The position numbers and the translations under genes are program-made. DNA of 64,000 nt from Thermincola carboxydiphila (lineage in GTDB: Bacteria > Bacillota > Thermincolia > Thermincolales > UBA2595): NCBI GenBank assembly GCA_016841325.1, contig JAENZJ010000018.1:20541-84540 (forward strand), read 5' to 3'. How positions within the stretch are numbered: position 1 is the first letter of the stretch; the number at the start of each line of letters is the position of its first letter. The notes under the pieces were generated by a model. That model was not told the DNA's origin, searched no databases, and saw only the letters and a list, made by a program, of their open reading frames with translations. Below, in pieces: positions 19,919-27,476 of the stretch.

Positions 19919-19978
19919 TTCGACATAAATTTACCAATACCCTGTCTATGAATTGTAAAAAATAAAGAAAGTGTCGAA
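19919..19978. promoter_or_regulatory. pair of Spo0A-box-like sites upstream of the hemerythrin gene
   Basis: TTCGACA at 19919-19925 (reverse complement TGTCGAA) and TGTCGAA at 19972-19978 match the Spo0A box core. Both lie in the gap between the hemerythrin gene (minus) and the TPR gene (plus). Seven-base matches also occur by chance within coding regions of this window, so this rests on clustering and location. Confidence 0.35.
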
Positions 19979-20084
19979 AAAAATCGATTAAAACCAGATT
20001 CAATTGGTAATTTTGGGTAACAATAGCAGCAGATGTATGATAAAATACACGTATGTGGTCAATTCTATCAATAGGGTGATTTCA

Positions 20085-20762
20085 TTGTTTAAAGGTCTCG
20101 GATTATATTTTCTGTTATCATTTTTAACACGCAGTCCGTTTTTGGCACTGGTCATCATTTTTGTCATCTATGTTTTCATGGACAGGGCGTATATTGGTTT
20201 CCTGCCTGATTTTGTTGCGCCATTCAGGAGAAACAGCCGTATCCGGCACCTGCGCGAAGTCTTGCGGATTAACCCGGCTGATGCCAATGCTGCACAGGAA
20301 CTGGGGAGCATTTATTTTGAAAAGAAGGATTACCGCAGTGCCCTGGAGTTCCTGAATAAAGCACTGGCAAAAGTGACCAATTCCCCGAGACTGTACCTTT
20401 ATCTGGGAATGGCATACATGGAGGTGCAGCAGGCGGACACGGGAAAGGAAGCTCTGGAAAAGGCGCTGCAGCTTGACCCCCGGGTAGGACACGGGCTTCC
20501 GTACATTTACCTGACCCGCTATGAGTTAACCTGTAAAGAACCGGAACTCCAAAAACTTAAGCAGTTGGAAGACTCTTTTTCCGGCTTTGCCAATACCGAA
20601 AACTTCTACCGGATGGGGATGGTATACAAAGAGACAGGAGACAGGCAAAAGGCAGTTGAATTGTTCCGCAAGGCTCTGGAAGAATATTCGTACGTACCTG
20701 GCCGGCTTAGAAAGCTGCACCGCAGGTGGGCGCTTCTGGCACGGCTGCACAGCGTTTTTTGA
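20085..20762 (+). CDS. membrane-anchored TPR protein
   Basis: This 225-residue protein has an N-terminal hydrophobic segment (residues about 5-37, LYFLLSFLTRSPFLALVIIFVIYVF in part) followed by three tetratricopeptide repeats, around residues 65-100, 101-135 and 170-200. TPRs mediate protein-protein contacts; the partner is unknown. TTG 20085 was chosen because AGGGTG at 20072-20077 gives 7-nt spacing and the upstream 27 codons look non-coding. It sits alone between the hemerythrin and the rplM promoter. Confidence 0.78.
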   Translation: MFKGLGLYFLLSFLTRSPFLALVIIFVIYVFMDRAYIGFLPDFVAPFRRNSRIRHLREVLRINPADANAAQELGSIYFEKKDYRSALEFLNKALAKVTNSPRLYLYLGMAYMEVQQADTGKEALEKALQLDPRVGHGLPYIYLTRYELTCKEPELQKLKQLEDSFSGFANTENFYRMGMVYKETGDRQKAVELFRKALEEYSYVPGRLRKLHRRWALLARLHSVF

Positions 20763-20773
20763 ACTGGTTTTGC

Positions 20774-20803
20774 TTGACATACAGCCACATTTTGTAATAA
20801 AAT
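20774..20803 (+). promoter_or_regulatory. promoter for the rplM leader and rplM-rpsI
   Basis: TTGACA (20774-20779) and TAAAAT (20798-20803) are separated by 18 bases. This is a good housekeeping promoter placed 12 nt after the TPR gene. It predicts a leader of about 260 nt before the rplM GTG. Confidence 0.65.
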
Positions 20804-20841
20804 ATATGCGTGACTTTATAACAATTAATCCACTGCCCCGG

Positions 20842-21010
20842 ATTATCCGATAGCTAACTGCCGCTAAGACTCCCCCCTCGTCAGGTGTGAGATAAGCGGC
20901 GCTAAGCTCCTGGATGACGGTTTCTAAGCGTCAGATGGAGTCCAAACTCCCACCTGACGCCAAGAACTCTGTTAATTGAAGCTGAAGCCAGTGGTAGATG
21001 GCACAGCACA
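20842..21010 (+). ncRNA. structured element in the rplM 5' region
   Basis: Two stable hairpins are evident. One is closed by GCCGCT (20860-20865) / AGCGGC (20895-20900). The other is a near-perfect long stem, 20928-20941 with 20946-20960, extended by TTCT (20922-20925) / AGAA (20963-20966) and a CCAA loop. No coding potential was seen. It could be an rplM leader, an independent small RNA, or a solo transposon end of the IS200/IS605 type, which carry similarly folded ends. The class is unresolved. Confidence 0.5.
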
Positions 21011-21021
21011 TAAAGTAACAA

Positions 21022-21042
21022 TTTTCGGTTATTTTCCGAAAA
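21022..21042 (+). promoter_or_regulatory. hairpin just upstream of rplM
   Basis: TTTTCGG (21022-21028) pairs with CCGAAAA (21036-21042), flanked on both sides by AAAGTAAC. It lies 31 nt before the rplM start. An L13-type autoregulatory leader hairpin is one possible reading, but I cannot confirm the consensus. Confidence 0.35.
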
Positions 21043-21073
21043 AGTAACACTTTCAGGTAAGGAGGGAACATAA

Positions 21074-21508
21074 GTGACTACTTATATGGCTAAGCCAGAT
21101 GAGATAAAGAAAAACTGGTATGTGATTGATGCTGAAGGCAAGCCTCTGGGACGGGTGGCTACTGAAGTTGCCAGGATTCTCCGCGGCAAGCATAAGCCGA
21201 TTTACACTCCACATGTTGATACCGGAGATTTTGTTATTGTAATTAATGCCGAAAAAGTTCAGCTTACAGGCAAAAAGCTACAGCAAAAACAGTATGTTCG
21301 CCATTCAGGTTACCCGGGTGGTCTGAAAACCATGTCATATGAACGATTGCTCAAAGAAAAACCGGAGCGGGCAATTGAAAAGGCGGTCAAAGGCATGCTG
21401 CCTCATAACCGGCTGGGACGTGCCCAGGGACGTAAGCTTAAAATTTACAGTGGACCGGAACACCCACATACAGCCCAGCAACCGGAGAAATGGGATTTTG
21501 CAGTTTAA
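21074..21508 (+). CDS. rplM: 50S ribosomal protein L13
   Basis: This 144-residue protein carries L13 segments [35 protein letters not shown] and [14 protein letters not shown]13 is an early 23S-binding assembly protein. The start is GTG 21074 behind AAGGAGGG. It forms an operon with rpsI. The pair has its own promoter and a structured leader here instead of continuing from truA. Confidence 0.97.
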   Translation: MTTYMAKPDEIKKNWYVIDAEGKPLGRVATEVARILRGKHKPIYTPHVDTGDFVIVINAEKVQLTGKKLQQKQYVRHSGYPGGLKTMSYERLLKEKPERAIEKAVKGMLPHNRLGRAQGRKLKIYSGPEHPHTAQQPEKWDFAV

Positions 21509-21547
21509 TAGATCGAAGAGTTTAATGGATGGAAGGAGGAACAGACA

Positions 21548-21940
21548 TTGGCACAGGTTCAGTTTCAGGGAACAGGCCGCAGGAAAAACGCAATTGCACG
21601 CGTCAGGCTGTTACCTGGTGAAGGTAAATTGATAGTAAATAACAGGTCTTTAGATGCGTATTTTGGTAAAAAGACCCTTGAAATGATTGTTAAGCAACCG
21701 CTTAACCTGACTAATACCCTTACTCAGTACGATATCCTGGCTAAGGTTGAGGGAGGCGGCACAACAGGTCAGGCAGGGGCCATGCGTCTGGGTATTGCCC
21801 GGGCTTTGATCAAGGCAGATCCCAATTTGCGTCCTGCATTAAAGAAAGCCGGATTCCTGACAAGGGACCCGAGGATGAAGGAAAGAAAGAAATACGGCCT
21901 CAGGAAAGCACGCCGTGCACCTCAGTTTTCCAAGCGTTAA
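21548..21940 (+). CDS. rpsI: 30S ribosomal protein S9
   Basis: This 130-residue protein starts at TTG 21548 ([19 protein letters not shown]) with GGAAGGAGGA upstream. It ends in [14 protein letters not shown], the S9 tail that reaches the P-site t[22 protein letters not shown] is the second family signature. It is followed by a strong terminator at 21967-21993. Confidence 0.97.
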   Translation: MAQVQFQGTGRRKNAIARVRLLPGEGKLIVNNRSLDAYFGKKTLEMIVKQPLNLTNTLTQYDILAKVEGGGTTGQAGAMRLGIARALIKADPNLRPALKKAGFLTRDPRMKERKKYGLRKARRAPQFSKR

Positions 21941-21966
21941 TATGGGCTGGGTTACACTGCATTACG

Positions 21967-21993
21967 GGAAGGTATATATTACCTTCCTTTTTT
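21967..21993 (+). terminator. Rho-independent terminator after rpsI
   Basis: GGAAGGTA (21967-21974) and TACCTTCC (21980-21987) form a perfect 8-bp stem with a 5-nt loop, followed by TTTTTT. Confidence 0.9.
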
Positions 21994-22202
21994 GTTATCT
22001 TTCCCGGGTAAGTTTGCCGAAGCGGCTTGATCCAAGCAATAATAAGTGTTGTAATGCCATATGGCGTAGTAGAAGTTTCAGAAAGTTCAAGAAAAAATAG
22101 CTGGAGAAACTGTCCCACGAAAAGAGGAATATAACCGTTTGAATAGAATATTTTAGATTAGGACTTTTATATATTTTGGTGGAAAGGAGGGGAAAAGGAA
22201 GA

Positions 22203-23300
22203 ATGAAGGGGGAAAGACTACATAAGTGGTCACTAAAGAAAGTAACATTGTTCACTGCACTGCTTGTAATCCTGGCTTTTATGGTCGTGGGCTGCACATC
22301 CAATACTGCTCCGACTTCCGGTGAAAAAACTGCTCCGGCTGGTACTTCAACAGGGACCCAAAATGCTTCCGGTGAGGACAAGGGGGCAGAACCGGCTAAG
22401 GTTAATAATACCACCATAGCCCAGACCGAATGTACAGAATGTCATGAAATGTGGCCTGAAATTGCCACATGGCAGACTTCTGTCCATGCCAAGGTTGATT
22501 GTCTGGTGTGCCATGAGGGGTATAACCCGACTCAGAATAAGGCGGCTCACGACAGTAAAGCATTCCAGAAGCCGATTGCGCTTCGGAATACTACTGTCAG
22601 TGACAAGGCATGTCAAAGCTGTCACGCTATGGAGAACAGGGATGCAACACTGCTTCCCGACCTGATTGCACCTCACTCCAAGCACGCTGCAGCCAAGGTT
22701 TCATGTCTGGAATGCCACAGGTTTACCACTCACGGAAATATTGCCGAACGTAAGGTTACCACAAGAGCAGAATTTGCAGATTATAATCAGTGGAGCCCGC
22801 AGATGGCCAAGAAGGCTGCTCCTGGTGTGCAGCGCAGGCCCAACATGTTTGTTTGTATTAAATGCCACGAGGCCCGCAGTGTAACCACAAAGTGTTCCGC
22901 TTGCCACTACTGGCCTGACAGGGCGTCTCTGCCTTCTCACGAGAATCCTGAGTGGGGCAGTATTCACGGTAAGGTCGGTCGTCAGGATGTCGATAACTGT
23001 GCCAAGTGTCACTATGACAAAGAGAGCCAGAAATTTGCAACTCCTTCCACAGGAGATAAAATTGCTGACTTTGCCAGGGCTAACAGTTATTGCTACGGCT
23101 GCCACCTGAAGCGGCCCACTAATCATGATTCCCAGTGGATGGGTAAACACCCGCAGATGGCTAATGAGAAAGGACTGCCCAACTGCTTCGCATGTCATGA
23201 TAAGAACCAGCCCGGTGCCAATGTAACAGGCACATACTGTAACACCTGTCACTGGTTCCAGGTACCCGAAGCGCCGGCAGCAGAGGAGAAGAAGGAATAA
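22203..23300 (+). CDS. decaheme c-type cytochrome lipoprotein
   Basis: This 365-residue exported protein has ten CxxCH heme-attachment motifs: CTECH, CLVCH, CQSCH, CLECH, CIKCH, CSACH, CAKCH, CYGCH, CFACH and CNTCH. The N-terminus is a lipoprotein signal: basic start, hydrophobic run, then lipobox VVGC with Cys31 as the lipid-modified residue, so it should be anchored on the outer face of the membrane. Multiheme lipoproteins of this kind transfer electrons to or from external acceptors or quinol dehydrogenases; the partner is not shown. ATG 22203 was chosen since upstream in-frame codons are the Shine-Dalgarno itself. It is a single-gene unit with a hairpin after it. Confidence 0.92.
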   Translation: MKGERLHKWSLKKVTLFTALLVILAFMVVGCTSNTAPTSGEKTAPAGTSTGTQNASGEDKGAEPAKVNNTTIAQTECTECHEMWPEIATWQTSVHAKVDCLVCHEGYNPTQNKAAHDSKAFQKPIALRNTTVSDKACQSCHAMENRDATLLPDLIAPHSKHAAAKVSCLECHRFTTHGNIAERKVTTRAEFADYNQWSPQMAKKAAPGVQRRPNMFVCIKCHEARSVTTKCSACHYWPDRASLPSHENPEWGSIHGKVGRQDVDNCAKCHYDKESQKFATPSTGDKIADFARANSYCYGCHLKRPTNHDSQWMGKHPQMANEKGLPNCFACHDKNQPGANVTGTYCNTCHWFQVPEAPAAEEKKE

Positions 23301-23304
23301 CCTA

Positions 23305-23338
23305 TTAAGGGAGTGCCTTTTGACAGGCACTCCCTTAA
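23305..23338. terminator. 13-bp hairpin between the decaheme cytochrome gene and cwlD
   Basis: TTAAGGGAGTGCC (23305-23317) pairs perfectly with 23326-23338 across an 8-nt loop. It lies between convergent genes and can serve both. There is no long U-run on either strand. Confidence 0.65.
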
Positions 23339-23375
23339 GTAGTTTAGCGGCAAATCCCTGCTTTTTGGTCAGACA

Positions 23376-24119
23376 CTATTTCCTGGCCTGAGGTTCTTCC
23401 TTTGCATTTGCAGCGTAGTATTTGGCAATACCTGAACAAATGGCATATGCAAGCTTGCGCTGGTAATCGTTGTCTGCCAGAAGTTGTGCTTCAGCGGGGT
23501 TGGAAATAAAGCCAATTTCCACTATAACAGCTGGCATGTTTGTATTCCGGGTGGTGTAATAATCTTCGGGTTTAGCCTTTCGGGTTGTATTTTTCATAGT
23601 CGTGACCAATTCTGACTGAATTGCTTCAGCCAGTTTTTTGCTTTCAGGCTGATTTTTCTGGTAAAAGGTCTGGGCGCCCCGCCATCGGGAGGAGGGGAAC
23701 GAATTGACATGAATACTGATGTACAGGTCTGCATTCTTCTTATTAGCCAAATCCACGCGAAGTGACAGGTCTTCGCGCTTTCGCCTGCTGAGTTCCGTAT
23801 CTGTTGTCCTGGTCATAACCACTTCTGCCCCGGCCTGATTAAGGATATTTTGCAGGTACTTTCCTGTCTTAAGTACAATATCTTTTTCCAGCAGTCCATT
23901 ATATCCAACTGCTCCGGGATCAATCCCGCCGTGACCGGGATCGATCAGGATTACGCGGTTGGCAATTGCCCATGAGGTTACCGGGACTGTTTTATTCAGT
24001 GCAGTAACCGAACCCAGGCCAAGGGTCATTACCAGGGCTGCGGCTGCAGCCAATAGAAAGATTTTTTTTACCCGCAGTGTTCTAATATAAACCAGCCGCA
24101 AATCTCTTCCCCCAATCAT
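23376..24119 (-). CDS. cwlD: N-acetylmuramoyl-L-alanine amidase, CwlD-like
   Basis: This 247-residue amidase_3 protein has zinc ligands and catalytic residues His63 (DPGHGG), Glu79, His137 (ISIHVNS) and Glu201 (VEIGFIS). A signal-anchor helix is at residues about 20-40. CwlD cleaves the stem peptide in spore cortex peptidoglycan to allow muramic-delta-lactam formation; the family call is firm, the cortex role is inference from length and architecture. ATG 24119 follows GAGGTG. Its presence suggests endospore formation. Confidence 0.82.
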   Translation of the reverse strand: MIGGRDLRLVYIRTLRVKKIFLLAAAAALVMTLGLGSVTALNKTVPVTSWAIANRVILIDPGHGGIDPGAVGYNGLLEKDIVLKTGKYLQNILNQAGAEVVMTRTTDTELSRRKREDLSLRVDLANKKNADLYISIHVNSFPSSRWRGAQTFYQKNQPESKKLAEAIQSELVTTMKNTTRKAKPEDYYTTRNTNMPAVIVEIGFISNPAEAQLLADNDYQRKLAYAICSGIAKYYAANAKEEPQARK

Positions 24120-24319
24120 AAAATTGTTACACCTCACCTTATTTCATTCCAGGTCATTTCCAGGGCAAATGGTTTGAGGATACTCACTTTAACAATATGC
24201 GCCTCATAGTATGGCTTATGCCATTAAAATGCAGGAATTTCCAACATGTTATAGAAATATCACATAATGGATAATAATTGAATACGGAGGCAAAAATAAG
24301 AATCAAAGGGGGTTCACAA

Positions 24320-25720
24320 TTGAGTAATATAGTTTTTTACGGTGTGGCGCCTCATCCGCCGATACTTCTGCCAGAGGTAGGGGGAAATGATTCGAAGAAA
24401 GTGGACCGGACATTTGAGGCGATGCAGAGATTTGCCCATAAGATAACTGAGAGCGGGGCTGATACAGTTGTCATAATCTCACCACATGGTGCTGTTTTCA
24501 GGGATGGGGTGGCCATAAACGGTAATGAAACCCTGTCAGGGAACCTGAGGCAGTTCAGGGCTGATATCAGCTTTACATATGACAATGACCTTGCTTTGGT
24601 AAACGAAATAATCAAACAGGCGGGAAAAAAGGGAATTACCGCACTTGACATAGATGATACCTTGGCCGCCCAGTACGGGATTGCTGCCGGACTTGACCAT
24701 GGAGTGATGGTACCCATGTATTTCCTTGACAGGGCCGGGATTAAGGTACCGGTTGTGTCAATTTCCATGAGCCTGCTGCCATTTGAGGAATTGTACGCCT
24801 TCGGGGCTGCCGTAAAAGAGGCCTGCACCAGCCTTGGGAAAAAGGCAGCTCTTATTGCCAGTGGTGATATGAGCCACCGCCTGACCCCGGATGCTCCTGC
24901 GGGTTTTTCTGAAAAGGGGACCGTTTTTGACCGGACGATTATAGAATTGCTGAAAGAAAAAGACTTCAGGGGTATAGTTAATTTTGATACCGGTCTGGCG
25001 GAAACTGCCGGGGAATGCGGCCTGCGTTCCATTATAATGATGCTTGGAGCAGCTGATGGTGAAGAGGTGGATAGTGAGGTATTGTCTTATGAGGGACCGT
25101 TTGGCGTGGGTTATATGGTTGCGGTACTGAATCCTCTGGGGAGAAAAACTGCAAGCCTGTTGGAGGATATTTTTAATGGGCGGGAAGATAAGATCAGAAA
25201 ACAACGGTCCAAAGAAAGCGATCTGGTCAGTCTTGCCCGAAGAGCCCTGGAGACATATGTCAGGGAAGGAAAGAAAATATTCCCTGATATCGGGGACAAT
25301 CCTGCACTGAAGGAAAAGGCCGGAGTCTTTGTATCAATCAAGAAACACGGACAGCTCAGGGGCTGTATCGGGACGATAATGCCGACTACAGAGAATACGG
25401 GTTTTGAAATCATCAATAATGCCATTAGCGCCGGCACCGGAGACCCCAGGTTTGACCCGGTGGAACCGGAGGAACTTGATGATTTGGTGTATTCGGTAGA
25501 TATCCTAAAACCTCCTGAGCCGATAGAAAACATGAGCCAGCTTGATGTCAAACGTTATGGGGTCATAGTACGCAGTGGCAGGAGGTCAGGCCTTCTGCTG
25601 CCAAACCTTGAGGGGATTGACACAGTTGAGCAGCAGGTAGCCATAGCCAGGCAGAAAGCGGGCATTGGAACCGACGAACCGGTGCAACTGCAGCGGTTTG
25701 AAGTTATCAGATATTATTAG
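24320..25720 (+). CDS. LigB-like dioxygenase-fold / AMMECR1 fusion protein
   Basis: This 466-residue protein fuses two domains. Residues about 1-270 match the class III extradiol dioxygenase (LigB/Memo) fold, starting [14 protein letters not shown], with IISPHG and SGDMSHRL as likely metal-site segments. Residues about 290-466 are AMMECR1 ([21 protein letters not shown]). In AmmeMemoRadiSam systems these parts co-occur with the radical SAM gene that follows here. The biological function is unsettled. TTG 24320 is chosen because AAGGGGG at 24306-24312 gives 7-nt spacing. Confidence 0.88.
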   Translation: MSNIVFYGVAPHPPILLPEVGGNDSKKVDRTFEAMQRFAHKITESGADTVVIISPHGAVFRDGVAINGNETLSGNLRQFRADISFTYDNDLALVNEIIKQAGKKGITALDIDDTLAAQYGIAAGLDHGVMVPMYFLDRAGIKVPVVSISMSLLPFEELYAFGAAVKEACTSLGKKAALIASGDMSHRLTPDAPAGFSEKGTVFDRTIIELLKEKDFRGIVNFDTGLAETAGECGLRSIIMMLGAADGEEVDSEVLSYEGPFGVGYMVAVLNPLGRKTASLLEDIFNGREDKIRKQRSKESDLVSLARRALETYVREGKKIFPDIGDNPALKEKAGVFVSIKKHGQLRGCIGTIMPTTENTGFEIINNAISAGTGDPRFDPVEPEELDDLVYSVDILKPPEPIENMSQLDVKRYGVIVRSGRRSGLLLPNLEGIDTVEQQVAIARQKAGIGTDEPVQLQRFEVIRYY

Positions 25721-25749
25721 GTATTTTTAGGTATTTTTAGGAGGTCAGT

Positions 25750-26742
25750 ATGAAACAGGCAATGTTCTGGGAAGACACCGGTAGTAACAGGGTACAGTGC
25801 CTGCTGTGCCCGCAGAAGTGTGTTATTGCTGACGGAAAAAGGGGTTTCTGCCGGGTGAGGCAAAATGACGCAGGGGTTTTATATACAGTCAATTACGCCC
25901 AGGTTTCCTCTTATAGTATTGATCCCATAGAAAAGAAACCACTGTACCATTTCTATCCCGGTTCCCCCATCTTCTCTGTGGGTACCTTCGGGTGTAACCT
26001 GCGTTGCGGTTTCTGCCAGAACTGGACTATTGCTCACGGTGAACCGGAGACAGTAACTCTTTCTCCAGAGAAACTGGTAGCTGCTGCTGAAGGATATGAC
26101 GGGGGCAGTTCGATAGGCATTGCCTATACATATTCCGAGCCTTTTATGTGGTATGAGTATGTTTATGATACAGCAAAACTGGCCCGTGAAACAGGGCTGA
26201 AAAACGTGCTGGTGACCAATGGTTTTATCAATCCTGAACCCCTGAAGAAAATTTTGCCCTTTATTGATGCCATGAATATAGATGTTAAGGGTTTTTCGGA
26301 CAGCTATTACAATGAAACCTGTGTCGGGGAATTGCACCCGGTCCTGCAGACTGTGGAGATTGCCAGTGCTTATTGTCATGTTGAAATTACCACACTTCTG
26401 GTAACCGGTTTGAATGATTCGAAGGAGGAAATCGGCCGTTTGGCTGATTGGCTGGCTGGAGTTGACAGGGACATACCCCTGCACCTTTCACGTTACTTCC
26501 CCAATTACAAGATGGAGCTCCCGCCCACACCTTTATATGTGATGGAGCAGGCCAGAGATGAAGCCCTCAGGAAACTGAACTATGTCTACCTGGGTAATGT
26601 GCCCGGTTCAGAGGCCGCCAATACATATTGCCCGGAATGTGGGGCATTGCTCATTGACCGATATGGTTACCGGGCTCTGGAAACCGGTCTGGAAAAACAA
26701 AAATGCCGCAAATGCGGCAGAGATATCGCGATTACCCGATAG
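25750..26742 (+). CDS. amrS: AmmeMemoRadiSam system radical SAM enzyme
   Basis: This 330-residue radical SAM protein has the cluster motif CNLRCGFC (Cys82, Cys86, Cys89), an N-terminal cysteine group (Cys17, Cys20, Cys24, Cys34) and a C-terminal zinc-ribbon-like CPECG/CRKCG pair. The N-terminal cysteines match the group-specific extra motif of AmrS. Its substrate is not established. It starts 29 nt after the LigB/AMMECR1 gene, with a tandem 10-mer TTAGGTATTT before the GGAGG site. A 7-bp hairpin follows the stop. Confidence 0.88.
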   Translation: MKQAMFWEDTGSNRVQCLLCPQKCVIADGKRGFCRVRQNDAGVLYTVNYAQVSSYSIDPIEKKPLYHFYPGSPIFSVGTFGCNLRCGFCQNWTIAHGEPETVTLSPEKLVAAAEGYDGGSSIGIAYTYSEPFMWYEYVYDTAKLARETGLKNVLVTNGFINPEPLKKILPFIDAMNIDVKGFSDSYYNETCVGELHPVLQTVEIASAYCHVEITTLLVTGLNDSKEEIGRLADWLAGVDRDIPLHLSRYFPNYKMELPPTPLYVMEQARDEALRKLNYVYLGNVPGSEAANTYCPECGALLIDRYGYRALETGLEKQKCRKCGRDIAITR

Positions 26743-26763
26743 ATGACCCGTCAGAGGGGTCAT
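26743..26763. terminator. convergent hairpin between amrS and the coiled-coil gene
   Basis: ATGACCC (26743-26749) pairs with GGGTCAT (26757-26763). It sits directly after the amrS stop and overlaps the stop codon of the minus-strand gene. Confidence 0.5.
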
Positions 26764-27032
26764 TTCTGATTGTTTTCGTTATAAATGGTGACCAGGTCAT
26801 ACAGGTGGTCGACCTTTTCCTGAAGTACCGATAATGCTGTTTCGTGTTCCCTGACCTTTCCCCTGAACATGTGAACAGAGTCGGCCAGTGACCGGGGAGC
26901 CGTTTTTTTACCGTTTATGACCTTTATTCCGCTCTTAGACAGCGTCATGGCCTTTCCGCTTATTTCCCTGACCATATTATTTATATATTTAAGTTCTGTC
27001 TGTAGTTTCTCGACAATGTCAAGCTGAATCAT
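26760..27032 (-). CDS. uncharacterised small helical protein
   Basis: I do not recognise this 90-residue protein. It is mostly predicted helix with heptad-like spacing (LQTELKYINNMVREI near the start and HETALSVLQEKVDHLYDLV at the end) and a basic centre (KVINGKKTAPRS). No cysteines, signal or membrane segment. ATG 27032 is backed by GGAGG at good spacing. It is transcribed toward amrS and is a single-gene unit. A coiled-coil scaffold is possible but not shown. Confidence 0.6.
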   Translation of the reverse strand: MIQLDIVEKLQTELKYINNMVREISGKAMTLSKSGIKVINGKKTAPRSLADSVHMFRGKVREHETALSVLQEKVDHLYDLVTIYNENNQK

Positions 27033-27302
27033 GTTTTTCTCCTCCGGTCTGGAGCCATAAAGGCTCATGTTATAATATTACGAATGTTGTGATTATTTTA
27101 CGGGGGTAGTCTTGCCCTGTGAAACCTGTCGGTGATTATAAAGTAAATGATGTCTCTCTGGTTCCAAAGGCTCACTGATAAATGGCAAATTCATATTCCG
27201 GCTGACCTCCCACAGTTTTTGATTTATTTTAACATAATGAGTTTATGTACCGGAACCTGTGGTTATACTTTAGATACAGGAATTCTTCCGGGAGGGTGAT
27301 TT

Positions 27303-27410
27303 ATGAAGCAAAGCCAGACTTTAAAAGACATTAATAACAGGCTCGAGATTTATAACCTGTTTATGAGGGTTGCCAAAAAAATGAGGGCTGAGAAAAGGCG
27401 GGTGCGTTAA
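27303..27410 (+). CDS. small 35-residue basic protein
   Basis: ATG 27303 to TAA 27410 encodes 35 residues: an amphipathic N-terminal half (KDINNRLEIYNLF) and a strongly basic end (KKMRAEKRRVR). It has its own signals: GGGAGGGTG ribosome-binding site, a possible -10 TATACT at 27264-27269, and a terminator overlapping its stop. I do not recognise the family. The complete set of signals argues for a real small gene, although it could be a leader peptide for the hydrogenase operon that begins 66 nt later. Confidence 0.55.
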   Translation: MKQSQTLKDINNRLEIYNLFMRVAKKMRAEKRRVR

Positions 27411-27431
27411 CAGTACCCGCATTTTTTGTTT
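27398..27431 (+). terminator. terminator of the 35-aa gene
   Basis: GCGGGT (27398-27403) pairs with ACCCGC (27415-27420), followed by ATTTTTTGTTTT (27421-27432). The stem lies within the last codons of the small gene, 46 nt before the hydrogenase start. Confidence 0.7.
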
Positions 27432-27476
27432 TAAAAAGGGAAAGTATAAAAAGAAAACGTGGAAGGGGAAAATTAA

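Noticed and set aside
20842..21010. CRISPR-like repeat reading of the rplM leader
   Set aside because: Hairpins differ from each other and there are no regularly spaced identical repeats.
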